This document shows positions 46,438 to 56,100 of a stretch of DNA of 64,000 nucleotides, piece after piece. This stretch comes from Tsukamurella sp. TY48 (GTDB lineage Bacteria; Actinomycetota; Actinomycetes; Mycobacteriales; Mycobacteriaceae): contig NZ_BPMV01000001.1 in assembly GCF_019656655.1 (NCBI RefSeq), positions 930,001 to 994,000 of the forward strand, in the 5' to 3' direction. The position numbers and the translations under genes are program-made. Under the pieces are notes generated by a model. That model searched no databases and was not told the origin of the DNA. It saw nothing but the letters and a program-made list of their open reading frames with translations. Positions within the stretch are counted from its first letter, which is position 1. Each line of letters opens with the position of its first letter.

Positions 46438-48212
46438 CGCGGCGCGTCGTCCGCCCGGTCCGGGCGCGCGGCGTAGACCGCACCCACTGCCAGCAGTGCC
46501 ACGCCCACCACGAGGAAGGCGATCACCCGGACCACACCGTCGAGCGAGGCCAGGTCGAACAGGAAGAGCTTTGCGACTGCCGCGCCGATCATCACCAGTC
46601 CGGCGACGGTGGTCGCCGGGCCCGTGCCCGGACGGCGCACGAGCACGGCTGCGGCGCCGACGGCCATCCAGGTGACGGTGGCGAGGCCGTGGCCCCAGCG
46701 CATGCCGGCCGGGCCGGCAACGGCCCAGCCCGCGTTGACCAGCAGCACGGTGGTGGAGCCGAGGATGATCGCGCCACCGGCGATGAGGATGGCGGTGCGC
46801 CGTTCGGCGGGCACCGCGCCCGATCCGCGCCACACCAGGACGGCGCCGAAGGCGATACCCAGTGCGGACGCGACCAGGACGCCGGCGGATCCCGCGTAGC
46901 GCACGGTCTCGGACGATGTGGCGAGCACGGTGGCGCCGAAAGTCCCTACACCGAGCAGGATTCCGATGCCACCGAGAATGCATCCGCACGTCATGGCCAC
47001 CCGGTCGCGCGCGCCGGCCGAGAGCGCCACGGTGCCCGCACCCAGGAGCGCGGCGGGAATCCACACCGTCGGCACGAGGACCGCGATCCCCGCCAGCGCG
47101 GCGACCGTGGCGGTGCCGAACCACGCGGCGCGGACCCCGATCACGGTGCCGGGCAGCAGACCCATCGCCACCGCGCCGGCGATGAGGGCGGCCACCCCGC
47201 CGGCCGCGGCCCACGCGGGCGCCCCGGGGAGCGCGACGAGCACGGGCAGAGCAGCGATCATGCCGCCGGCGACGAGCGGCAGGGCGCGACCGTCACGGGC
47301 ACGCGGATCGGCGGCGGCGAGCAGGCCCACGGTCGCGCCCAGTACGGCCGCACCCAGGGCGGGGAGCGCCTCGGCCGAATCGGCGGCCAGGGCGAGCACC
47401 GCGAGCGTGCCGGAGGTTCCCACCGAGCGGACCAGGTGCAGCCATTGCCAATCCGCGGGGCGACGCACCCCGATCGAGGCGATCGCCAGGATCACCGTGA
47501 ATCCGCCGAGGAGGTACCCGGAGTCCGCGAGCGGCGGCGCCAGCGGATAGATCGGTGCGAAGACGGCTATACCGAGCCACTGCGAGTTCCACCGCGACGC
47601 GAGCCAGAGCCCGCCGAGCGCGATGAGCCCCGAGAGCGCCAGGCCGACGGCCGGATTCACCCAGTGGTAGATACCGGTGATCGCCACGGTGTCGAGGTAG
47701 GCGGCGGCCACACCCGTGGCGGCGAGGGCGCTGGCCCCCACGGTCCCGCCCGGGCGGCGGTGCAGCCAGAGCGCGGTGCCGAGCAGTCCCGCGGCCAGTG
47801 CGGTGCCGAGGCCCACGCGCACGGCCGGGCCGAGCAGCCCGGCCTGGGCGGCGAGCACGAGCAGGAGCGCGACGCCCACCAGCGTCACCAGGACCCCGGC
47901 GCCGGCGAGCACTCGCCCCACGGTGAAGGGCGAGGCCGCGCTCGGCGTCGCCGCGGGCGCGGGCGCGGAACCGGGGCCCGGCGTCCAGACGGGGCCGGAC
48001 ACACCGATGATGGGCCGGGCGGGCGGCACGGGCCGGGGAGCGGGCAGCGGCGCCGGGAGCGGCCGGGCCGGGACCTGTGCGGGAACAGGGGCGACGGTGC
48101 CGCGCGGGTCGCGGGCGATCTCGCCGAGCTCCACCTGCATCCATTGCAGGCGGCGCACGGTGATATCGAGCTCGGTGGCGAGCCGGGCGATCCGGGAGTC
48201 GGTTGCGGTCAT
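46434..48212 (-). CDS. DUF2339 family polytopic membrane protein
   Basis: This 592-residue protein begins with a heptad-patterned helix (RIARLATELDITVRRLQWMQ), a Pro/Ala-rich linker, then about 18-20 TM helices rich in Ala and Gly (for example VLAGAGVLVTLVGVALLLVL). This order fits DUF2339 proteins. Function is unknown. The stop overlaps the AraC stop region by 4 bp in a convergent layout. Confidence 0.85.
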   Translation of the reverse strand: MTATDSRIARLATELDITVRRLQWMQVELGEIARDPRGTVAPVPAQVPARPLPAPLPAPRPVPPARPIIGVSGPVWTPGPGSAPAPAATPSAASPFTVGRVLAGAGVLVTLVGVALLLVLAAQAGLLGPAVRVGLGTALAAGLLGTALWLHRRPGGTVGASALAATGVAAAYLDTVAITGIYHWVNPAVGLALSGLIALGGLWLASRWNSQWLGIAVFAPIYPLAPPLADSGYLLGGFTVILAIASIGVRRPADWQWLHLVRSVGTSGTLAVLALAADSAEALPALGAAVLGATVGLLAAADPRARDGRALPLVAGGMIAALPVLVALPGAPAWAAAGGVAALIAGAVAMGLLPGTVIGVRAAWFGTATVAALAGIAVLVPTVWIPAALLGAGTVALSAGARDRVAMTCGCILGGIGILLGVGTFGATVLATSSETVRYAGSAGVLVASALGIAFGAVLVWRGSGAVPAERRTAILIAGGAIILGSTTVLLVNAGWAVAGPAGMRWGHGLATVTWMAVGAAAVLVRRPGTGPATTVAGLVMIGAAVAKLFLFDLASLDGVVRVIAFLVVGVALLAVGAVYAARPDRADDAPR

Positions 48213-48259
48213 GCCTCAACGATCCCGGACCCGGCCCGCCGCCGGATGCGTACGACTAC

Positions 48260-49741
48260 TCAGTCGCGCGGGGTACTTCCCGCCAACTCCTTCTCCTGCG
48301 CCTGGTCGGCGGCATCGCCACGCGGGATGAAGACGGCGATGACGGCGGCCACCAGCGCGGCGACGGCGGCCACCACGAAGATGGTCTGGAAGGCGCCGGC
48401 GGTGGGGATCACATGGCCCGCCATGGTGACCGACTTCGCCGAGATGATGGCCGCGGCGACGGCGGAGCAGATGGTGGTGCCCAGCGAGCGCATCAGGGCG
48501 TTGAGGCCGATCGCCGCACCGGTCTCGTTCGGAGGCACGGCCGACATGATGATCGTGGGCATCGCGGCGTAGGCGATGGCGACACCCACGGTGCCGACGA
48601 CGCTGGCCAACGACAGCTTCCACGCGGCGTCCATCATCAGGTACGCCAGCACGTAGCCGAAGGAGACCACCAGGGCGCCGATCGCCAGGGTGTAGGTGGG
48701 CCCGATCTTGCGGATGAGGATGCTGGAGACGGGCGCGAAGATCATCATCATGATGCCGCCCGGCATCATCCACAGGCCGGCCTCGAGCAGCGACTTACCG
48801 AGTCCGAATCCGGTGGCGGTGGGGTACTCCATGATCTGCGGTACCGCCAGCATCATCGCCATCATGCCGAAGCCGATGGTGATGGTCGCGATGTTGGTGA
48901 TGAGCACCCGCGGACGGGCGGAGGTGCGCAGGTCGACGAGCGGATCGTCGTGGCGCAGTTCGTAGGCGCCCCAGGCGAACAGCACCAGGACGCCGCCGAT
49001 CCCCAGGGTGAGGGTGCCGACCGAGGTCCAGCCCCAGTCGTTGCCCTTGCTGATGGCGACGAGCGTGCCGACCAGTCCCACGGCCAGACCGAGGGTGCCG
49101 ATCACGTCGATCCGGCCACCCACGCCGGGGGCGCCGTTGGGCAGCACGAAGACCACCGCCGCGAGGATGAGCAGCGCCAGGCCGGTGGAGACCCAGAACA
49201 GCATGTGCCAGTCGTAGGTCTGCGCGATCCAGGCGGAGAGCGGCAGGCCGATGGCGCCGCCCACGCCGAGGGTGGCGCTCATCGCGGCCACGGCGGTGGC
49301 GGTCATCGACGGCGGGGTCACCTCGCGCATCATGCTGATGCCCACCGGGATGAAGGCCATCGCCAGGCCCTGCAGTACGCGGCCGACGAGCATCATGAGC
49401 AGACCGTCCGACAGTGCCGCCGCCAGCGAGCCAGCCACCAGGAGCACAGCGGTGAGGATCAGGACGGGGCGTTTGCCGATCATGTCGGCGAGCCGGCCGC
49501 CCACGGGCATGGCGACGGCGGCCGCGAGGAGGGTCGCCGTGATCACCCAGGAGGCGTTCGCCGACGAGGTGTTCAGCAACTGAGGCAGTTCGGGCTGGAT
49601 GGGGATCACGAGCGACTGCATGAGCGCGGCCACCATGCCGCCGAAGCACAGGATGATCACGGTCACGAGGGGGTGATTGCGGCGGGAAGCGCCGGAATCA
49701 GGCGCAGCGGACTGGGCCGCGGCGGAAACATTGCTGGTCAC
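48260..49741 (-). CDS. MFS drug transporter, DHA2-type (second copy)
   Basis: This 493-residue protein has about 14 TM helices with MFS motifs: PELPQLLNTSSANASWVITA, PVGGRLADMIGKRPVLILTA (motif A) and GVGGAIGLPLSAWIAQTYDW (motif C-like). GTG 49741 is the probable start, with GAAGGA upstream; the longer reading of this frame crosses the promoter. It is divergent from a MarR gene. The same arrangement appears at 42.7-44.8 kb. Confidence 0.9.
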   Translation of the reverse strand: MTSNVSAAAQSAAPDSGASRRNHPLVTVIILCFGGMVAALMQSLVIPIQPELPQLLNTSSANASWVITATLLAAAVAMPVGGRLADMIGKRPVLILTAVLLVAGSLAAALSDGLLMMLVGRVLQGLAMAFIPVGISMMREVTPPSMTATAVAAMSATLGVGGAIGLPLSAWIAQTYDWHMLFWVSTGLALLILAAVVFVLPNGAPGVGGRIDVIGTLGLAVGLVGTLVAISKGNDWGWTSVGTLTLGIGGVLVLFAWGAYELRHDDPLVDLRTSARPRVLITNIATITIGFGMMAMMLAVPQIMEYPTATGFGLGKSLLEAGLWMMPGGIMMMIFAPVSSILIRKIGPTYTLAIGALVVSFGYVLAYLMMDAAWKLSLASVVGTVGVAIAYAAMPTIIMSAVPPNETGAAIGLNALMRSLGTTICSAVAAAIISAKSVTMAGHVIPTAGAFQTIFVVAAVAALVAAVIAVFIPRGDAADQAQEKELAGSTPRD

Positions 49742-49763
49742 AGGGCAGTCCTTCGGACGATTC

Positions 49764-49775
49764 CACATGCATGTG
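49764..49775. promoter_or_regulatory. Candidate MarR operator (12-bp palindrome)
   Basis: CACATGCATGTG is a perfect palindrome in the 130-bp gap between the MFS and MarR genes, just upstream of the MFS start. A second small repeat, GTTGC-CT-GCAAC (49794-49805), lies nearby. Confidence 0.55.
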
Positions 49776-49871
49776 TGTAACATACATATTGTTGTTGCCT
49801 GCAACCATATGCCCCGGAACGGGCGGCGTGCAACACGGACGATCCGGACTGCGGGCAGAATCGGAGCTGAT

Positions 49872-50300
49872 ATGGACGACGCGGCGCGGCGCCTGGAGCG
49901 CGAGATCAACACACTCGGGCAGCATCTGCGTGCGCGGCCGAAGTCGATGGAATTGCGCCTGGATCGCTCGGCCTACCTCGTGCTGCTCCTGCTCGACTGC
50001 AACGGCCCGCAGACGCTCAAGGAGATCGCGACGGCGATGGAGTTGGAGCAGTCCACCGTGAACCGGCAGGTGAACCGCGCGATCGATCGCGGCCTGCTGG
50101 AATCGGTGACCGCCGAGGCGGGGCCCCGGCTGATCCGCGCCACACCGGCGGGCGACGAGGCCTTCCAGCGCGACCGCGAGGTGAAGCTGCGGGGTATCGC
50201 GAGCATCCTGGGTGACCTCGACCCCGAGCATCGGGAATCCCTGATCTCCAGCCTGGTCGCCCTCAACGCGGCGCTCGAATCCCGGAGCGGGCGGGGCTGA
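49872..50300 (+). CDS. MarR family regulator, divergent from second MFS exporter
   Basis: This 142-residue protein starts MDDAARRLEREINTLGQHLR and has a MarR winged helix (LKEIATAMELEQSTVNRQVN, then RGLLESVTAEAGPRLIRATP). I chose ATG 49872; the frame extends further upstream, across the promoter. It probably controls the exporter at 48.3 kb. It is convergent with tsaD, 4 bp away. Confidence 0.87.
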   Translation: MDDAARRLEREINTLGQHLRARPKSMELRLDRSAYLVLLLLDCNGPQTLKEIATAMELEQSTVNRQVNRAIDRGLLESVTAEAGPRLIRATPAGDEAFQRDREVKLRGIASILGDLDPEHRESLISSLVALNAALESRSGRG

Positions 50301-50304
50301 TCCG

Positions 50305-51339
50305 CTACACCTTGCTGCGGCGCACCGACAGGCCGGGATCGGTGGCCGCGCGCAGGTCCGTCGGCCTGGGATCGGCATCGATCACGTGCGCACCCAGGGT
50401 CGCGATCATCACGCCGTTGTCGGTGCACAGGCGCGGTTTCGGCACGCGCAGCTCGAAACCCGCAGCGTCGCAGCGCTCCTGAGCGAGCGAACGGATACGC
50501 GAGTTCGCAGTGGCGCCGCCGCCGAGCACAAGCGTCTCGACGCCCGTGTCCTGCGCCGCACGGATCGCCTTGAAGGTGAGGACGTCCGCGACGGCCTCCT
50601 GGAAAGAGGCGGCGATGTCCTCGACCTGCAGGGCGCGCCCCGCGGCCTTCTCGGCCTCCACGTGCCGGGCCACCGCCGTCTTGAGACCGCTGAACGAGAA
50701 GTCGTGGCGGGCATCCTGCTGCCGGGTCATGGCGCGCGGGAAGCGAATCGCGTTCGGGTCACCGCGCTGCGCCAGCTCGTCGATCACGGGTCCGCCCGGG
50801 TAGCCGAGGCCGAGCAGCCGCGCGACCTTGTCGAAGGCCTCCCCCGCGGCATCGTCGACGGTGGTGCCGAGCTCGGTGATCGGGGCCCCCAGATCGGTGA
50901 CGTGCAGCAGATGCGTGTGCCCGCCGGAGACGAGCAGCGCGACGCAGGGCGGCATCGGCCCGTGTTCGAGGGTGTCGACGGCGACGTGTCCGCCCAGGTG
51001 GTTGAGGCCGTAGAAGGGCACGTCCCAGGCCGCGGCGTAGGCCTTCGCGGCGGCGACACCCACCAGCAGCGCACCGGCCAGCCCTGGGCCGATGGTCACG
51101 GCCAGCGCGTCCGGGCGCTCGACGCCGGCGGTCGCGAGGGCGCGGCGCATCGTCGGGACGATGGCCTCCAGGTGCGCGCGCGAGGCCACCTCGGGCACCA
51201 CTCCCCCGAATCGGGCGTGCTCGTCCTGCGACGATGCCACCTCGTCGGCCAGCAGGGTGGCGGTGCGGGTTCCGGCGTCCCAATCGACGATGCCCACGCC
51301 GGTCTCGTCGCACGAGCTCTCGATCCCCATCACGATCAT
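50305..51339 (-). CDS. tsaD: tRNA N6-threonylcarbamoyladenosine transferase TsaD
   Basis: This 344-residue protein has the ASKHA fold with [18 protein letters not shown] at the start, the metal-binding histidines in [10 protein letters not shown] and the [18 protein letters not shown] segment. With TsaB and TsaE it adds threonylcarbamoyl to A37 of ANN-decoding tRNAs. Its ATG overlaps the rimI stop (ATGA). It is convergent with the MarR gene. Confidence 0.96.
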   Translation of the reverse strand: MIVMGIESSCDETGVGIVDWDAGTRTATLLADEVASSQDEHARFGGVVPEVASRAHLEAIVPTMRRALATAGVERPDALAVTIGPGLAGALLVGVAAAKAYAAAWDVPFYGLNHLGGHVAVDTLEHGPMPPCVALLVSGGHTHLLHVTDLGAPITELGTTVDDAAGEAFDKVARLLGLGYPGGPVIDELAQRGDPNAIRFPRAMTRQQDARHDFSFSGLKTAVARHVEAEKAAGRALQVEDIAASFQEAVADVLTFKAIRAAQDTGVETLVLGGGATANSRIRSLAQERCDAAGFELRVPKPRLCTDNGVMIATLGAHVIDADPRPTDLRAATDPGLSVRRSKV

Positions 51340-51800
51340 CGGATCGGCTCCCTCTTCATGGTGTACGCATCGGCACCGGACGGCCGGTAGTAATTCTTCC
51401 GCGTGCCGACGGTGACGAATCCGTTGCGCTCGTACAAGTTTCGGGCGGTGTCGTTGTCAGTGCGCACCTCCAGGAAGACGGCGCCGCCGTGCTTGTCGGC
51501 ATCGTCGAGCAGTCGCCGCAGCAGGGCGTAGCCGATGCCCCGGCCCTGGTACCGCGGATCGACCCCGATGGTGTGCACCTCGGACTCGGGGAAGAAGGTG
51601 TTGCCCAGCAGGCCGAGTCCGGCGTAGCCGATCAGTTCCCCGCCGTCACGAGCGGCGTAGAACCGGACGTCCTTGTGATCCGCCTCGGAGCGGAACGCCG
51701 AAGCGGGCCAGGGATTGTCGCCGGGGAACAGGATCTTCTCCAGGTCGGCGCAGCGCTCGGCATCGTCGGCGCGGAGCGCATCGATCACGATGTCAGCCAC
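51336..51800 (-). CDS. rimI: Ribosomal-protein-alanine N-acetyltransferase RimI
   Basis: This 154-residue GNAT protein has the acetyl-CoA motif [20 protein letters not shown] (about 80-100) and [18 protein letters not shown]. RimI acetylates the N-terminus of ribosomal protein S18 in E. coli; the target here may be wider. The start GTG 51800 overlaps the tsaB stop by 8 bp, in the tsaB-rimI-tsaD operon. Confidence 0.93.
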   Translation of the reverse strand: MADIVIDALRADDAERCADLEKILFPGDNPWPASAFRSEADHKDVRFYAARDGGELIGYAGLGLLGNTFFPESEVHTIGVDPRYQGRGIGYALLRRLLDDADKHGGAVFLEVRTDNDTARNLYERNGFVTVGTRKNYYRPSGADAYTMKREPIR

Positions 51801-52368
51801 GCGAGGCCATCTCCACGGCGTCGGGCCGGCGCAGGTACAGCGGCACCAGGGGCTGCGGCGGGGTGCCGATCAGGTGGCGCCCCACGGCCACCAGGGTCTG
51901 CGGTGTGGGCGAGCCCTCGACCACGGTGGCACCCGCAGCGTCCAGTTCGGCGGGCTTGATCACGCCCGGCCCCTCCGTGCGTTCGCCGTCGCGGTAGCGG
52001 GCCCAGTAGACCTCCTTGCGGCGGGCGTCGGTCACGACGAGGACATCGCCGGGATGCCCGTGCGCGATCGCGTCCAGGCTGCACACACCGTGCACCTCGA
52101 TGCCGAGCGCATCGCCGAAGGCGGCGCCGGTGGCCATACCGACGCGGAGTCCGGTGAACGGTCCCGGGCCGCAGCCCACGATCACGGCGCCGAGATCGGA
52201 GCGCTGCAGCCCGGATTCGGCGAGGCATTCGAGGATGAACGGGGTGAGCACCTCGGCGTGACCGCGGGAGTGCGTCTGTCCGCGCTCAGCGAGTACCCGG
52301 CCGGATTCGAGGTCGACGATGCCCACCGTGAGCGCCGGTGTGGCGGTATCGAGGGCGAGCACGAACAT
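51793..52368 (-). CDS. tsaB: tRNA threonylcarbamoyladenosine biosynthesis protein TsaB
   Basis: This 191-residue protein has the ASKHA N-terminal lobe (LALDTATPALTVGIVDLESG) and the dimerisation segment VIVGCGPGPFTGLRVGMATG. TsaB is the scaffold of the TsaD-TsaB-TsaE complex. TAACCT lies 6 nt before the ATG (leaderless). In mycobacteria tsaE lies directly upstream; here a plus-strand gene and the giant gene separate them. Confidence 0.95.
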   Translation of the reverse strand: MFVLALDTATPALTVGIVDLESGRVLAERGQTHSRGHAEVLTPFILECLAESGLQRSDLGAVIVGCGPGPFTGLRVGMATGAAFGDALGIEVHGVCSLDAIAHGHPGDVLVVTDARRKEVYWARYRDGERTEGPGVIKPAELDAAGATVVEGSPTPQTLVAVGRHLIGTPPQPLVPLYLRRPDAVEMASRG

Positions 52369-52508
52369 AGGTGCAGGTTACCGCCTCGGGGCCGCCCGCC
52401 CCGAATCCGTGAGCTGGGCGGCATCCGGTTCGTTCGGGTCGACGGTGCGCCCACCTTCGTCTCGCTGGACCGGCTGACACTGTCAGTGGAGGGGCGCACG
52501 ATGGGGAC

Positions 52509-53138
52509 ATGAGCAACGAATCCCTCGACGATTGGGCTCCGCTCGTGCGGGGCCTGCGCACCCGCTTCCGCACCGGCGATTTCGCCACCGGCCTCGCCCT
52601 GGTCACCGAGTTCGCCGCCGCGGCGGAGGAGGCGAACCACCATCCCGATCTCACGCTCACCTACGGCCACGTGGACGTATTGCTCTACAGCCACGATGCG
52701 GGCCGGGTCACCGATCGGGACCGCACCCTCGCGGCGCGGTACTCAGAGCTGGCGCGCGCCCGCTCCGTCCCCGCCGAGCCGCTGGCCCTCACCGTCGTCG
52801 AGCTCGGCCTCGACACGGCGGACCAAGCGGTGATCGCGCCGTTCTGGGCGGCCGTACTGCGGCTCGAGGCGAAGCAGGGGAAGTACGAGGAGTTCGAGAT
52901 CCGCGCGCATGACGCCGACGCCGTGCTGTGGTTCCAGGGCACCGAACCGCACGACCCACCGCGGCAGCGGTTCCACCTGGACGTGTGGGTCGATCCACGC
53001 GAGGCGCAGCCGCGGATCGCCGCCGCGCTGGCGGCCGGCGGGCGCCTGGTCACCGACGCCTACGCACCGTCGTTCTGGGTGCTCGCGGACCCCGACGGCA
53101 ATCACGCCTGCATCTGCACCGTGACCGGGCGGGACTGA
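52509..53138 (+). CDS. PCD (pterin-4a-carbinolamine dehydratase)-VOC fusion protein
   Basis: This 209-residue protein fuses two modules. Residues 1-80 carry the PCD signature: EEANHHPDLTLTYGHVDVLL (His44, His45, Pro46). Residues 95-209 form a VOC half-barrel (FWAAVLRLEAKQGKYEEFEI, then RFHLDVWVDPREAQPRIAAA and FWVLADPDGNHACI). Similar fusions occur in actinobacteria, but the reaction is unknown. It lies between tsaB and tsaE on the opposite strand, 12 bp from the giant gene stop. Confidence 0.85.
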   Translation: MSNESLDDWAPLVRGLRTRFRTGDFATGLALVTEFAAAAEEANHHPDLTLTYGHVDVLLYSHDAGRVTDRDRTLAARYSELARARSVPAEPLALTVVELGLDTADQAVIAPFWAAVLRLEAKQGKYEEFEIRAHDADAVLWFQGTEPHDPPRQRFHLDVWVDPREAQPRIAAALAAGGRLVTDAYAPSFWVLADPDGNHACICTVTGRD

Positions 53139-53150
53139 CCGGGGCCCTGC

Positions 53151-56100
53151 TCACTCGGTCGTATCCACGACCGCGGTCCGCAGATCGTCCCGTTGCGCCG
53201 GCTCCTCCTTGTGGTCGAAGGGATCGGCGTCCGGGGTGTCGTCCTTGGGGACGGCCTTCGTGGAACCACTGCCCGAGGTGCTCGAATCGGCACTGCCCTT
53301 GCCGGGGCTGCTTCCACCCGGGGTGACTCCGCCCGAACTGCCGGTGGGCGACTTGGGCGGATCGGCGACACTCGGGTCGGCCGTCGTGGCGTCGTGAGCC
53401 TTGTCGGTGCTGCCGCCGGTGTCGGACTTGGTCGGCGCCTCTCGCTGCGTGCTGTCCGCGGGTGTCGTGGGCTTGTCCGCCCCGCCGGCCCGAGCCGCAT
53501 CGTTCGCCGCCTTCTCCGCAGCCGCGGCCCGGTCGGCAGCATCGGCCGCGGCCTTCTCCGCGGCCGCACGGTCGGCAGCGGAGCGCTCCGCACCGTCGCG
53601 GTCCACCGGGGGTTTCGACGCCTCCTGGGCCGCCTTGTCCGCGGCATCCTTGGCCTTGGCCGCATCGGCCGCGGCGGCCTTGGCCTCCGCATCGGCCTGA
53701 GCGGCGTCCCGCGCGGCATCGGAGGCGGCCTTATCGGCGGCAGCGTGCTCGGCGGCTTCCTTATCGGCATTGGCGCGCTCGGCCGCAGCCTTATCCGCAG
53801 CCTCCTTCGCCGCCGCTGAGGAATCCGCAGCCGCCTTATCCGCCGCAGCCTTATCCGTGTTCGCCTTCTCGACCGCGGCCTCCGCCGCTGCCGCCTTATC
53901 AGCGGCTTCCTTCGCCGCCGCCGACGAATCCGCAGCCGCCTTATCCGCCGCAGCCTTGTCTGCGTTCGCCTTATCCGCGGACTCCTTCGCCGCCGCTGCC
54001 TGCTGTGCCGCTGCGGCCTCCTTCGCAGCCGCGGCGTCCTTCGCTTCCGCGGCGCGATCCGCGGCGGCCGAGCTGTCGGCCAGCGCCTGGTCCGCCTTGT
54101 CCTTGGCGGCCCGCGCCTCGTCGGCTGCTGCGGCGGACCGGTCCGCCGCTTCCTTGTCGGCAGCCGCCTTCTGCGTGGCGTCCGCTGCGGCCGCGTCCGC
54201 CTGCTTCTGCGCCTCAGCGGCATCGGCGGACGACTTCTCCGCCGCCTTCTGCGCCTCGGCCGACTTGTCCGCCGCCGCCTGGTCGGCAGCCGCCTTGTCC
54301 TGCGCTTCCTTCGCCTTCTCGGCGGCCTTATCCTGTGCCGCAGTGCTGTCCGCGGCCGACTTCTCAGCGGCGTCGCGGGCCTGCTCGGACTCGTCGGCCT
54401 TCGCCTTATCGGCGGCGGCCTTCTCGGATGCGGCCTTGGCCTCATCGGCGGCGTCCGCAGCGGCCTTATCGGCGGCCTTACGTTCGTCGGCGATCTTGCT
54501 CGCGTCCGATGCCGCTTGGTCTGCTGCGGCCTTATCCGCGGCAGCCTTATCGGAGGCGTTCTTGGCCGAGTCGGCCTTCTCCGCGGCCGCCTTATCCGCC
54601 GCCGCGCGGTCCTCCGCAGCCTTATCGGCAGTGGCCTTGTCCGCCGCCGCCTTATCGGACGCCGCCTTGGACGCGTCCGCGGCAGCCTTCTCGGCTGCGG
54701 CCTTATCGGAGGCGTCCTTCGCCGCATCGGCGGCGGCCTGATCAGCGGACGACTTATCGGCGGCGGCCCGGTCGGCGGCAGCCTGATCAGCGGCCGCCTT
54801 GTCCGCGGCGGCCTTCGAGGCCGCGTCCGCATCGGAGCTGGCCTTCGCCGCGTCCGAGGCCGCCTTATCGGCTGCGGCCTTCTCTGCGGCGGATTGATCC
54901 GAGGCAGCCTTGGCCGCGTCGGCCTTATCGGCGGCGTCCTTACGTGCGGCATCGGCCCGCTCCTGCGCCGCAGCAGCATCCGCCGCAGCCTTATCCGCCG
55001 CATCCTTCGCCGCCGCAGCCTCATCCGACTCCGACTTCGCCTTCGCCGCCGCATCCGCAGCAGCCTTATCCGCCGCAGCCTTCTCCGACGCCTCCTTATC
55101 GGCAGCCGCAGCAGCATCACGCGCCTTCGCAGCCTCATCGCTCGTACTCGCCGCATCCGCAGCGGCCTTATCCGCCGCCGCCTTGTCCGCAGCCGCCTTA
55201 TCCGCCGCCGACTTATCAGCCGCGGCCTTATCCGCCGCCGCCTTATCCGCAGCTTCCTTATCCGCCGCCGACTTATCCGCAGCAGCCTTATCGTCGGCAG
55301 CCTTCTTCGACGCCGCATCCGACGCCGCAGCAGCATCCGCCGCAGCCCTCGCCGCATCCGCCGCATCCTTATCCGCAGCCGACTTATCCGCCGCAGCCCG
55401 ATCCGACGCCGCCTTATCGTCCGCAGCCTTCTTCTCCGCAGCATCCCGCGCAGCCGCAGCATCCGACGCAGCCTGCGCCGCATCCGACGCCGACTTATCC
55501 GCAGCCGACTTATCCGCCGCCGCCTTATCAGCAGCAGCCTTCGCATCCGCCGCCCGATCCGCCGCCGCCTTCGACGCCGCATCCGCATCCGAACTGGCCT
55601 TCGCCGCATCCGCAGCCGCCTGATCCGCCGCCGACTTATCCGCCGCAGCCTTATCCGCCGCAGCCCGATCCGACGCCGCCTGATCCGCAGCCTTCGACGC
55701 CGCATCCGCCTTCGCCGCAGCATCCTTCTCCGCAGCATCACGCTCCGCAGCAGCCTTCTCCGCCGCAGCCTTCGTATCCGCCGCCTTCTGCGCCGCCGCA
55801 GCATCCACATCCGTCTTACCGGCCACATCAGCCGCCGCAGCATCCGCCGCCCGCTGCGCCTGATCCGCCTCCGCCGCAGCCTTATCCGCCGCAGCCCGCG
55901 CCTCATCCGCAGCCGACTTATCCGCCGCAGCCTTATCCGCAGCCGCCTTCGCAGCAGCGTCCGCCTGCTCCTGCGCCGCCTTAGCATCCGCCGCAGCCTT
56001 ATCCGCAGCATCCTTCGCAGCCGCAGCCTCATCCGCCGCCGCCTTATCAGCAGCAGCCTTCTCCGACGCCGCCTTCGCAGCAGCATCCGCCTGCTCCTGC

